64,000 nucleotides of DNA, taken from contig JAJHTX010000002.1 of assembly GCA_032164295.1 (NCBI GenBank), positions 3,162,001 through 3,226,000 of the forward strand, in the 5' to 3' direction. This DNA comes from Inonotus obliquus (taxonomy: Eukaryota; Basidiomycota; Agaricomycetes; Hymenochaetales; Hymenochaetaceae). Positions 10,982 through 21,946 of this stretch are shown one piece after another. Every line of letters starts with the position of its first letter. The stretch's first letter is position 1. Under the pieces are notes generated by a model. That model did not search any database and was not told the origin of the DNA. It saw only the letters and a program-made list of their open reading frames with translations. A program made the translations under genes and the position numbers.

Positions 10982-13162
10982 CTAAAACTTGAACTCTTTC
11001 GTCTTCTTTTCTCTATCCATTTTCTGCTTCTTCTTCGACATCTCCCGCGCTACCATGTCCGAGAAGTCTTCCCGGTTAGCAGCGCCTGGAACGCCAGCAT
11101 CACCTTTCGTATGCTGCTCGTATCGCCGGCGCAACTGTTCTTCAGACAGGCCTTCCAATTCCGAGGCATCAAGCGATACATCAACTCCATTAGCTTTGCG
11201 CTATGCCATCCATCAAAATTTAGTCAACTTGCTCTGCACATCAGAATGATTCTAATTACCTTAGTTCCTCGTTCATCGCCAAGCACAGGTACATTAGACC
11301 CCGCAACAGCGCTGACATCGTATGCTCTATCGCTGCCCATAAGACCTCTAACGGAAGTTTGCCTTTCTGGCACAACTTGATATAATGATCGAGGACCGGA
11401 ATCTGATGGTTCGGTTTGTGACCTCCCGGCATTCTTCCGCAGTTCCAGGAAGTCAGGCGTCTCCAATCCACCCGCCACCGTCGAGACAACACTCGTCATA
11501 CCAGACGGCGTTTCCATCCCAGAAGGCGTCTGCAAGCCATCTGTTGGTGCCGTCTCAGCTTCCTCTTCCTCTTCCTCTTCCTCCTCCGATTCGCTCTCTT
11601 CTTCTTCTTCTGCAGTGCAGGGTAAGAAACAAAGAAACTAGCTGGACTGCTTTTACGCACCTTCTTCTGGCTCGAGCTCTCCCCAGATATTCTTGTCAAC
11701 CGGTTCCCCGAGCTGAAGAAAAGGGATATCAGCCTATCAGTACAAGAAGCAATACCCGGAACGCACTTGAGTATCATTCGCCTTAGGAAGGACACCAAAG
11801 ACGTCTCCGTACAGTGGTCGATTATACTCATCCAATGGAGGCTTGCCCCAACCACCAGGGTGGAAACCCCATTGAGCTCTGCGAAGACACCAAATTGTTC
11901 AGTAAGCTACAACCTCTGCGATGTGGAAACAAGCTCACCCTTCCGGTATGGGAGCATTCAACCCAGGTATTCGCAACGTTGGATAGCTCGGTGGAGGACC
12001 AAATCGTTGCATGCTGATTAACCAGGGTGGAGGAGCGAGCGGCGGAATTGACAGAGCTTCAACAAGTTCGGGAGATAGTTCTCCAGGTCGCTTCTCCTTT
12101 AGTTGAGTTTCAAACTCCTTTCCCTCATAGTACCTGAAGTGACAATTGTCAGCTAAACAAGGAAATGAATACAAAGAAACTCGAACATCTCTCCGAATCC
12201 TGTCACCGGCGGCTTGGTTTGGAATTTGAAGAATGCATCGTGTAATTTCTGATAATCGATGTCAATCTTCCCCATCTTTGGTTGAACGCGCTCCCTTGTC
12301 TTAGCCTTCAGTGACATGTTGGCTTCTTTCTCCTTGACAGCATCCCTCATAGTCGCAATACCAGTGTCAGCGATATATGACGGAAGCTGAAAAGGTGGCT
12401 TCTCAATACCCCTCTTTCCTTGTAGATAGTCGCGTTTTGCGCTCCAGTGTTGTGGTATGGGAATAGTATTTCGGTAGCTCTTCATATGGAGGAGTAGACG
12501 AGGGTCAGAGGCGGTGACGTCGGTCCATTCAACGACTTCCGGTTTCTTCACAAGCTGCTTGAGTTCTGCAACTGTTAGTCGATTCATCTTGCGCGCCTTT
12601 TTCTTCGATAGCGGTTTCTTCTCCTCCGCATCTGAACCGTCATCTGAGAGCATTTCATCATCTGAATAGATGACTTCGCCCTTCGTGGGTTCTGCAATAT
12701 TGGACTAGCAAACATTCATTAAGTCTTCAGTAGTCGCACGCGGGGAGCGAATACGCACTGATGACTCATCCATAGGGAGCTGAAAACGGGCAAAGACGTC
12801 GGAGAATGCTTCAAGAGCAGGGTCTTTGACCTCCAACGGCTCTGGTACGTACTCAACACTGGATGCAACATCATCCACCTCCTTCAGTTCACCGTTAACG
12901 AGGACGGGAGTTGCATTGTCTTCTTCTTTCTTCATATCTCCATTGGCGAGTCCGACCGAATCTTCCTAGAAAGGTTGGTATGTGTTAGCTCATAGAAGAC
13001 ACTGCTGCTGCACTGTCTGCCGCCTACCCGGTCACCAGTAGCTTTCTTTGCCTTCGCCTTCGCCTTTGCGCGCCGCAGCTGATTCTTCGACTTGATCTTT
13101 CCATTGGTCTTGACAGCTGTACCATTAAGCATGACTGCAGCAGACATCGCGAGAGTAGACAT
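10982..13162 (-). CDS. CUS1: Splicing factor 3B subunit 2 (SF3b145 / SAP145 / Cus1)
   Basis: A core component of the U2 snRNP SF3b complex that binds pre-mRNA near the branch site. The protein starts MSTLAMSAAVMLNG at 13162 with a lysine/alanine-rich basic segment. The diagnostic central block then follows: KKARKMNRLTVAELKQLVKK, VVEWTDVTASDPRLLLHMKS and NTIPIPQHWSAKRDYLQGKR (the DUF382 region). Next comes the PSP domain (YYEGKEFE, PGELSPELVEAL, PPPWLISMQRFGPPPSYP). Then comes WGFHPGGWGKPPLDEYNRPL, an acidic Glu/Ser run, and the C-terminal SDRAYDV and KKKQKMDREKKTKEFKF. Several introns are visible, for example around 11880-11935 and 12120-12180. Length near 600 residues fits the family. The gene lies tail to head with the arrestin gene, 278 bp away. 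Confidence 0.95.
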
Positions 13163-13299
13163 AAGAGTCTGAGAGCGAGTTGGTCAGGAAGCGCTGTCTC
13201 TTTGAGCACGAGAGCATTACTGTCACGAGGTGTCACAAATTGTTCTTGTCACGGCTGTTCATTCCAATCCAATAAATGGTGCGTAATCATTGAAAGGAA

Positions 13300-13338
13300 G
13301 TGCCATACTGAGGTGCCATACTGAGGTGCCATACTGAG
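13300..13338 (+). repeat. Tandem 13-mer, three perfect copies
   Basis: The unit GTGCCATACTGAG occurs three times without mismatch, then a shorter CCGTTGAG / CCGTTGG doublet. It sits between the SF3b145 start (13162) and the XPF stop (13396), in promoter or 3'-UTR DNA. Confidence 0.9.
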
Positions 13339-13395
13339 CCGTTGAGCCGTTGGCGCGAATACTATACAAAGATCCTAACTAAACTGAATAACTGT

Positions 13396-16300
13396 TCATT
13401 CACCTTTGTGCATGAAATCCCAGCATGCCTTTCCCGGCTCACTACCCAATATTTCTTGCACCGCTGGCAAGCTCAATTCGCACAACTCACGAACACTTCC
13501 AACCTTGCTCATAACATATTTCACATTCTTCGCAGTGATTCCTGGAAGTGATCTTAAAAGCTCTTCCGCAGCTTGATTTACCCCTGCTCCCGCTTCGGGG
13601 TCCTCCTCTGCTCCAATCGCCACGGCACGAGCAGGATCCGGTTCGGGATGCAAAGACTTTAAATCTTTAAAGATGTCTGCAGAGGAATATGGTGAAGATG
13701 ACCATACGATACGCAGACGTGGGAAGCTAAGCGTAAGAAGGACCAATTTAGCCTGAATAGAGGTCATTGAGATTGTCTGCTCAGTTGGCTCATTCGGCTT
13801 CTTCTTGGTGGGATATTTCCCTGTGTTTTTTGCATATGACTTGACTTCACTGACAGCCTGAGAGGCGGCATGAGTGTACATGCCCAAGTACGTCAAATCG
13901 GTCTCACCTCTAATGAAAAAGATTTGTGCTCCTCAAATTCGATTAGTAAGATCGGCTGCTTGTAATGGACCGACATGAGCTCGCATTGGGTATAACTTAC
14001 AGATATTTTCTCAGCGAGAGTGAAGGTACAGTAAAGACTTTCTCACTTACAGTCGGCCTGACGTAAAGCTCTGTACCAGATCTGGTATACTTTTCCTCTC
14101 AACGCAGATGTCTGGTGCCAGAATATAATCGCCGACGGTAAGCGTGGCAGGAATGACAAGCAGTTTTGAAGCATGTAAAAGCGACGGCAACGTGGAACGG
14201 AACTCGCGCATATCGACCACAACTTGAGAAGGCACCGAGCTCACTTGCCCTCCGCCCGCAATGCGAGTGCTTATCGTCTTTATGATGTTCTCGCCTGCTG
14301 AAGTTGATCGATGGTCTTCTGTGAGAGCAATAACCATAGTCTATATATATTCGTCAGTTTTCGCGGCATGCCAGACTTTTAGTCTCAAGTACGTACACTT
14401 CGCTCCTTTATTAATCTCATGAATGCTTCCTTCTCCCTTCTGATACCGGCCAAGAACTTGTGTTCCTCGCAACTGTATCTGTATATCATCAGATACACTC
14501 GCACCGCTAAGCCCCGATTCGAGCTTCGGTAGCACTTTCCGCACACAAACAGTCAAGCACTGTTAGTAGGAAGCGGAACTAGGTAACATACCTCGATTCG
14601 ACGAATGAATTCTGGGTTCGGTTCGTACATCACAATGAACCGAGGACTGATCTCTTCAAGGACTTTGTCGTCAGAGTCATCCGAATAGGCTCTGAAAACA
14701 ATCGTTTGTTCCGGGGCCAAAAGTCCATAGTCGGCTTCGAAGTCTGACTCTACATGACCTGAGCCAAGGGAGAGGGCAATTTCTTCGTCGACATCGATTG
14801 AGGGGCCCTGAGAAGTCCCATTGTATGAATCAAGGGCGGTGCCAGAGTTGTCTTCCTCCTCATCGTCGTCACTGATTACCAATATGTCCTTCTCTGTGGA
14901 AAGACTTTACAGCAGTCAACGGTCGTGTCAACAGAGACAAGGAGACACTTACAAATCAGCAATATTAGCTGCTTCGACTCGCATTTCACCCTCTCCTGCA
15001 AGTATTCCTAGCCTTTCGCGCTCCTTTGCGGACAGAGAACTCTCTTGAGCGGTGGAATGGGTAGGTGCACCATCTTGCGTTCGTTCGGGCAGGGTTCCGG
15101 GTGCTCCACCTCGTACTCTTCTGCGATTTAAGCTCCTTTCTTTACGGATCGCGTCTTTTTTCTTTAATGCTTCACTAATACCATCATCCTCGCCCCCATT
15201 GATCGCAGATGTTCCTTGTGCTGGCCCTCCCTCTGCAGGGCGTGTGTTAGGCATACGAAACGACCCATTGCCTTCTTTGCGATTAGCGTTCAATTTCGAC
15301 TTCCACCACAGATATAATCGCAAACGCCGTTCCATCATGCGTCGCCCCCACTCTGATTTCTTCCTACGCCGGTCAAGATTGTTCAGATAATCACACAGTA
15401 ACTCGCATGTTCGTGGGCTTGAACACATTACGAGTACCGTATTGGTTCCGGGTGTAACTATGATAAAGGTGGTGAGAATGAGGGAAGCATCCGTCTGAGG
15501 AATTATAGAGCATACGGAAAGATGTAGAACTTTGTAATTGAACCATTGTCTCCTCAATCTCCTGCAATACATCCACGAGCAAGCTCCATTTCGGAAGCTC
15601 TTCGAGCACCGGTTCCATGCCGTCCGGGAGCCATTTTTTTCTCTCCTTGGTCCGCGCCTTTGTTCCTTCACGAGTCCCCTTTTGCGCGGTGCTCGCCGCT
15701 GGCTCGGGTCTCAATCCTTCTAGTTCATCTAGAATGGCCCAAGCATCCTCATCATCTACTTCACTAATATCAATACGAGGCCGCCTTTGTTCAGTCGATT
15801 TGACTCTTGGTTTTGTCGATGAAATGTAGCAGCGTCGTTTTGCCGTCTGGAAGATGACGTTTGCGGCATCTGTGAATAGCCATGGCGATTGGTGCTGGCG
15901 TGCTACACCTGTCGTAGTCGCGGAATTAGATGCTATTATCGTCTCTAGGTAGGCGTGGAAAGCAAGCGGGTCGTATGATAACAGATAACTTAGAGAGAAT
16001 TAGTCTTAGTCTATAACGACAGAAAACTCGCCCACTATAGGAGGTTTCGTAGTGTCGCTAGGTCACCGACAAGTTGTTTTGTCTTCGGTCCGACTTTGTG
16101 CCACACTGGATCCAATTGTCGTCTAACAACGGCATCGAAGGATCGGAAATATGCATTCTCGACATTCAAATCGTCAAGATCGAGCTACAGAATGCTATGA
16201 ATGCCATGTGTTTGATCGAAAGTTTTTGCTTACATTGGTGTTTGAGCGCTTCAGCTCTGAAAGCGTTGCTGTCATACATTGCACGATGGCTTGATGGATG

Positions 16301-17067
16301 TCTCTCATTGACTCAGAGAGCTCTTGATGCAGCTCGACAACGTCCGCCCTTCGTCGCTCAAGCGACTTCTTCACTTCCTCGTGAAACCGAGGATAAATGT
16401 GCACTTTGCGCAGTTGAAGCTCCTTCATAATAGATTTTAGTGGATATAGTCCACTCGTAAACTGCTCTGGATTGTCGGAGAATGCCTTGACGAACCCATC
16501 CTGGTTCTTCTCGCGGTAAAGGCGGATGATGAATGCTTCAATAGAAAGTGCGGTCACTCTACGAACGTCACTATTACCGAGAATGAACGAGAAAATGTGA
16601 TTGACCAGCGCACTTTTCAGCGTGCAAGACGACAAGACCAGTGATGAGTTCATGAGGAATGTCGGATTGCAGCATATCGACGACTAGGATGCGGGATGTG
16701 ACTGAAACCAATCCGCCCTGCTTGTATAGCGCCTGTCTTGATTATGGGTGAGATACAGAGTCGACGCTTTTTCGTGTAGATAAACTCGCCTTTCCTTCCT
16801 ACTCATCTCAAATCCTACGACCCTAAGCCCGGGCTTTCTGCATCCCATTATCCCCAGCTCCTCTCCGATCGAATCCTCTTCGTCTCCTGCATTCACGAGG
16901 AGAACAAGATTTCGAGGTCCATCGTATATCCTTAAAAGAGTACATATTATCCTGCGCAGGCCGAGTCCTCGAGCAACGAGAAGCAAATCCGAAGAAGACG
17001 GGTCATGAATGTTTTCAAGAATATACCGTTGGAACGGCAGAAGTGAGGCTGCCTGCCTTTCCGACAT
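13396..17067 (-). CDS. RAD1: XPF / Rad1 / ERCC4 structure-specific DNA repair endonuclease
   Basis: The XPF-ERCC1 type heterodimer cuts 5' of DNA lesions in nucleotide excision repair and processes crosslinks and recombination intermediates in the nucleus. The N-terminus (LLPFQRYILENIHD, then DLLLVARGLGLRRIICTLLR) is the inactive helicase-like region. The nuclease core is clear: VVDMREFRSTLP, then VGDYILAPDICVERKSIPDL, which contains the GDY...VERKSxxDL catalytic signature. The C-terminus carries the helix-hairpin-helix pair (LLRSLPGITAKNVKYVMSKV and LPAVQEILGSEPGKACWDF) used for partner and DNA binding. A disordered, charged linker lies between about 14950 and 15850. The start at 17067 is the first in-frame ATG before the conserved FQRYILE. 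Many short introns split the gene. Confidence 0.95.
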
Positions 17068-17313
17068 GCAAAGCTTGGGTCGGGTGATGAACTCTTCTTC
17101 AAAGTGTAATGATTCGGGTACAAGTCTGAACGATTCGAAGCGAAGTTTGTCTTATGTTGTTTGGTGGATCACGGTGGTCCTGAACGAACAAAACGAACGC
17201 GTCGCAGATCTACACTCACGATTTTCGACATCAATTACAACTCCGATTATATTGCAAAGCAAGTACTGAGGTAGAAAACATTGACTAGCGGTCTCAAGAA
17301 GGTGCAAGCTTTA

Positions 17314-18288
17314 TTACATAGGCTGACGGTAGAAATAGCATAAGGCACCAAATAAACCATGCCAGGAGCTCATGGGGCCAATAAGGAATAACATGAGTAG
17401 ATTTTTGCCCAAGCGCTTGTAAAATGGAATCAGCCAGAACTTCTGGGGGTGGCGAAAGAAATGAGCTGGTCGATCCATGGCATGAGCTACCAAAGTACTC
17501 CATGAATGCGACGTCAGTTTTGTCATGACCATGAGACTGAAGCTGGCTGGACAGTCCTGATGCGAAAGCCTAAACATGTGAATCAGGGGATCAGACCAGA
17601 AACTCCAGTACTGATAGCCTACCTTAAAGAACTCCGAGTTCTCTTCCAAGGACGGTGTGAGAGTATTTGCAGTGATCAGCAAGGCAGACGGGACATTGCG
17701 AGTTAGATGAGGAAGGACCTTCTTTTGTAGTTCAGTAAACAGTTGGATCGAAGAGGTTTCCTGCGCGGATGATTCTGGACCGAAGCCCGACTGGATACTT
17801 GCATCAACGCAGCCGATGAAGAGTGTTGTGGTCCATGAATGCTCCATGTCAGCGAACACGCGTGTTGAATCTTCCGTGTCCGCCTCGCGAACGGCAATGA
17901 ACACGACGTTCCTTTTCGGGTATGCTGATTTCAGATGTTCATGCATATTACTTTGCCCGGAGTGGTTCAGAGCCAGAATGACAAGGTCGAAGCCACGAGC
18001 AAGAAGCTTTCCACAGAGACTTGAGTAGAACTGGTGGTCAATACGGCAGCGCAACACCCCATTAAGTACTCACGCTGAACATAATGACTCTGAGGCTTTA
18101 CTGTATAGTACAACTGCCCCAGGTTTGTCACCGTGAAGGTACGTGTCGAGAGTCGAGGAGTGAGATATCCTCCACAGCATGAGCACGGTTGGAAGAGCTT
18201 GAATGTAGGAAACGTGGCATTGTGAGAGGCAAGTCCTCCAAGCCTGGACGGTGATCGCAGCTCTTCCAGAATTGGAGATGATCGACAT
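17314..18288 (-). CDS. Degenerate short-chain dehydrogenase (3-ketoacyl-CoA reductase / HSD17B12-like), predicted catalytically dead
   Basis: Overall layout matches the ER-membrane very-long-chain 3-oxoacyl-CoA reductase branch of the SDR family: an N-terminal hydrophobic segment, a Rossmann domain, and a hydrophobic C-terminus (LLAWFIWCLMLFLPSAYVI). Two key motifs are missing. Where TGxxxGxG should bind NADP(H), the joined exons read YSKASESLCSALCGKLLARG. Where YxxxK should be catalytic, they read LEENSEFFKAFASGLSSQL. The retained SSPPP-type segment (SFLSPPPEVLADSILQALGQ) and VIPYWPHELLAW still resemble the family C-terminus. Introns fall at about 18005-18059 and 17573-17624. The ATG at 18288 is the first in frame; the frame stays open a little upstream but without an ATG. 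Frame and splice sites are intact, so this looks like an expressed pseudoenzyme, not a decayed gene. The subfamily is inferred. Confidence 0.6.
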
Positions 18289-18418
18289 AGCCACTTTGGG
18301 AGTCTCTAAACTAAACAAGACCAATCAATTCGAACGCGCGTTCATGACGCGTCTATAGAGGCAGACTACTTCACCACCAGTCATTCGTTCACTTCCCCGT
18401 CCTTCTAACAAATCGAAA
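18289..18418. promoter_or_regulatory. 130-bp divergent promoter (SDR-like gene and RPN8) with an ACGCGT site
   Basis: The region separates start codons at 18288 (-) and 18419 (+). It contains GACGCGTC near 18347, which matches the MluI cell-cycle box core. With a single site, function is uncertain. Confidence 0.4.
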
Positions 18419-19653
18419 ATGGTCGCAACAACAACCGAGCAGGTGTGTACTCTGAGGTTATATCACTTGCGCGTCTCTGAAGGAACGATTTGAAGCTTTT
18501 AGAACTCCAGGGAACCACCGTAGGTAAATATTCCTTCGAGCCCAACGGTCGGATTATGGACTCATTGGCGCATAGTCGTGCATCCACTCGTTCTGTTGTC
18601 TGTGACCGACCATCATGCGCGATCCGTTGCACGGAGCACCACAAAGCGAGTGGTCGGTGTCCTCTTAGGTCAAGACAACGGCAAGATCGTAAACGTGGCG
18701 AACTCTTTCGCTGTACCCTTTGAGGAGGACGAGAAGGACAGTAAAACATGGTTCCTGGATCATAACTACATTGAGACCGTTTGGGAAATGTTTAAGAAAG
18801 TAAATGGTGAGTAGGACTAAACGTTATCTCCTGTGATTGTAGTTCAACAAACAAATGCCAATAGCACGAGAGCGGATGATTGGTTGGTATCATACTGGTC
18901 CGAAGTTACGAGCATCAGATCTAGAAATCAATGACCTCTTCAAACGATTCATTCCCCGACCTGTAATGGTTATCGTTGACGTTCGACCACAGACCGTCGG
19001 CATACCCACCGATGCTTACTTCGCAGTAGAAGAAATCAAAGACGTTCGTATTACCGATTCGACTTGTGTGTACTAGCTAACTCATTAATCGACAGGACGG
19101 GACAGAAACACGAAAGACTTTCTTTCATGTCCCTTCTGCGATTGAAGCGGAAGAGGCCGAAGAAATTGGCGTCGAACACCTGCTTCGAGACATTAAAGAC
19201 TCGACTACGACAACGCTTGCGACCCGCGTTAGCGAACAACTGGCTTCTCTCCGAGGGTTACACTCCCGGCTTTCAGAAGTGCAGAGCTACCTTGTGGATG
19301 TGGCTTCGGGCAAGCTGCCCATCAATCATCAAATAGTATATCACCTACAAGACGTTCTCAACCTCCTTCCTGACCTCAATGATCCGGTGATCACACAAAG
19401 CTTTACGACCAACACCAATGATCAGCTTCTTGTGGTTTACCTAAGCAGCTTGGTACGAGCTGTAATAGCGTTGCATGCATTGGTGGACAACAAGGAGGCG
19501 AATGGGAGAGCAGAATTGGAGGAAGGAAAGGGAGACGAAAAGCCCAAGAAGACGGAGAAGGACGAGACAAAGAAGCCTGAGGAAAAGGGAGACGCCAAGT
19601 CCGGGAAGGAGGAGTCAAGTAAAGAGCCCAAGGAGAGTGAAAAGCCCAAGTAG
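18419..19653 (+). CDS. RPN8: 26S proteasome regulatory subunit RPN8 (PSMD7)
   Basis: A non-ATPase lid subunit that pairs with the deubiquitinase Rpn11. The MPN domain is plain: [57 protein letters not shown] and [20 protein letters not shown]. The position of the JAMM zinc motif reads [11 protein letters not shown], so the metal ligands are absent, as is normal for Rpn8. The C-terminal half ([20 protein letters not shown] helices, [39 protein letters not shown]) builds the lid helical bundle. A lysine/glutamate-rich tail (from about residue 310) follows, typical of fungal homologues. The joined start [20 protein letters not shown] needs a 28-nt exon at 18496-18523. The start ATG at 18419 is well placed. 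Confidence 0.95.
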
Positions 19654-20116
19654 ACGCTGTACTTTATAATTTCAGTATTTTCCTCGTTATTATCATTCGA
19701 GTGAGTTCAGGCCAGAAGCGAAAGAAGCGACAATAAAGTACTAGCGCACTTCGGCGTGTATCGAAATGCAGGAGTTGCAACGGCGCAAATTTATATTTTT
19801 TTCCTGTGTAAGGGGTCTCTCACGATGGACTCATGTAAGCCGAACAATCTCAGCAAACAAAGGAGCTGCACGTGTACCTTCATCTTTGCCTTCTTACTGC
19901 CATCTCTCTCTCATCCTTACTCGCATATTCTTGCTTGTCCTACTTCCTATAGTTTTCGTCAGTGTGTTTAGTGTCTCACGCACAAGACTGTCAACGAGGT
20001 TTTGCAAAGGAGATGTGGCTGCTATATTTACAGCACTGCATAGTCTGGCGCACCTTGGCCCTCGTACTGATGGCTCCTATCTTTTCTCGTTCAGCAAAAA
20101 CGTCAGTGAAGAAACA
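19654..20116 (+). promoter_or_regulatory. RPN8 3' end and GIS2-homologue promoter / 5' leader
   Basis: No gene is seen in these 463 bp. The part from about 19870 is pyrimidine-rich on the plus strand, as is common upstream of translation-related fungal genes, and leads directly to the ATG at 20117. Confidence 0.45.
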
Positions 20117-21473
20117 ATGTCGCGCGCTCACGGATGCTTCAATTGTGGAATGAGTGCGTCGTCTTTCGTGTTGTCCGGTCGTTCTATGCTCGATTTTTTT
20201 ACGTCCACGCCGTCTAAATTCCCACGAATTTTTCTTTTGCTTGCACGTTCTTCTGAGGTTCTGTTTTCCTCCTCGTTTTGAGCTTTTTTTTCTCCGTGTA
20301 GAGTGTTGCTGACGTACATTGTTCTACTGTTTTATTGTTTCGTTTCCTGTATGGCGACTACGACAATTTTTACGATAATGATGATACCATCCTACGTATC
20401 GTTACTTTCTCGCAAAAAAATGAAATCATGTTACGCCAAACTTTGACGCCCACTACCCCAACATCAAACATTCACCAGCTGGTCACCGAGCAAAGGAATG
20501 TACAGAAGACCAGAAATGGTGCGGCAATTCAAGGACCAGGCCGTCTAATACAAGCTAATCTGCTCATTGCCCTTCCCGAAATGATTGTGGCCTAAAGTTA
20601 CAACTGTTAGCTATCCTTTAGCCTGCTGCCTTTGGATTCTACATTGACTGAGTGCATTTCAGGTGGAGAAAGCGGACACGTCTCACGCGACTGTCAAGGC
20701 CCTCCAAAATCGAAGGAATGCTACAACTGCGGAAAGGCTGATCACCTGGTTAGGCTTCTCTCCACTTCAAACATATTTGCACAACCTTTTTTTCACACAA
20801 GTGAACATCATACCCATTTTAGGCACGAGAATGTACAGAGGTTCCAGCCGAGCGCGGGTATAGCGCTTTTAACGGCAATAACAGTAACAGAGACCGATCC
20901 AGCAACGATACAACGGGACAAGAATGCTATCGTTGCTCTGAGGTAGGTCATATTGCGCGTAATTGCCCGCAGGCAGCTGGCTCTGGCTCTGGAGGAGGAT
21001 ACAGTAACAGCGGACACTACGATAGCCCTAGAGGAGGGAAGACTTGGTAAGTCTCTTGCTAAAGTGAAAGTACTTTAAGGGAAATGAGCCTCTTTATGCT
21101 TATTTGCTTGTGAGTGTAGCTATGCCTGCGGAGGGGTAGGCCACCTCTCGCGTGATTGTCGAAAGGGCGCGAAATGCTACAACTGCTCTGGATACGTGAG
21201 TCCATCTACTCACTCCAAGTTGCCGGAGATCCGACGATAATCTGCTTGGTAGGGCCATATCAGCCGCGACTGCACCAAACCTCAGCAACGCGCATGCTAC
21301 AACTGCGGTTCCGAAGAGTAAGTATCCTCCTTCCCTTACTTATCCCTCTTTCCGACTATTCACCCCCTTCTGACCTCTTTTTCCCCTTCTTTCGCGATAG
21401 ACATATGCAGCGGGACTGTCCGCAGTCAGTAGTGGAAGCCGAGCCCGCCGCTGCAGCTGCAGAAGCAGCTTGA
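20117..21473 (+). CDS. GIS2: CCHC zinc-knuckle nucleic-acid-binding protein (GIS2 / CNBP family), seven knuckles
   Basis: The family binds single-stranded nucleic acids, mainly mRNA, and affects translation and stress granules. Joined exons give seven CX2CX4HX4C knuckles: CFNCGMTGHRAKEC, CYNCGESGHVSRDC, CYNCGKADHLAREC, CYRCSEVGHIARNC, CYACGGVGHLSRDC, CYNCSGYGHISRDC and CYNCGSEEHMQRDC. An Asn/Ser-rich spacer lies between knuckles 3 and 4 and an Ala/Glu tail ends the protein. The first intron is long for this genome (about 20154-20478). Restoring knuckle 2 requires an 8-nt exon at 20598-20605. Without it the frame shifts and the product would stop after one knuckle. The knuckle count is read directly; the family assignment is secure and the cellular role is from the family. 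Confidence 0.9.
20598..20605 (+). other. 8-nt microexon in the zinc-knuckle gene
   Basis: The sequence TTACAACT is flanked by AAAG upstream and GTTAGC downstream. Added to exon 2 ending AAATG and exon 4 starting GTGGAGAA it gives K-C-Y-N-C-G-E-S in frame. Both upstream exon length (40 nt) and the next acceptor (20661-20662) fit. Confidence 0.65.
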
Positions 21474-21946
21474 GAGGATCGTATCAAATGTGCGGCTAGC
21501 TTATCCATTTCTCGCTTTTGTCCCAGTATTTTCTTGTCGACAATGCGTCAACCCGTTGGTCTACTGTGGTCTCAAAATACTTTCTCGCTTATCCATCCTT
21601 TCATGCATGGTGATGATGTTGATGATGCTTTGGCATACCGAAAAATCTGTTCTCTGAAATCTCATGTATATGACGCTTGTTGTGTTGTTGTTGTGTTGTG
21701 TTGCCTCTTGCCTCTTGCCTGGCTTGCCGCATCTCGTACCTTTAACAAATGATGATTGATTACAAGAAGTTTTTGACTTCTTGATATGTGAATAAGAATG
21801 GTCTGAAGAAGCGAAAAAGGGATCCATATATAAGTTATAGAGTACGGATACCGTCCAGGCTTTTCAGAGAGAAGACACGGTGAGGTAGATGTCAACAGAA
21901 TCTAAAGATGCACATGGTCGTAAATGTTCCAAGTCTAGAAAAGTCA
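21474..21946. other. Convergent 3' region of GIS2 and PMT2 homologues
   Basis: Lies between two stop codons facing each other. A CTTGCC / GTTGT-rich stretch is present at 21680-21725. I see no coding signal. Confidence 0.4.

Noticed and set aside
18307..18324. An earlier start for the degenerate SDR (frame opens at 18324)
   Set aside because: The codon at 18324 is TTG, not ATG; the first true ATG is 18288.
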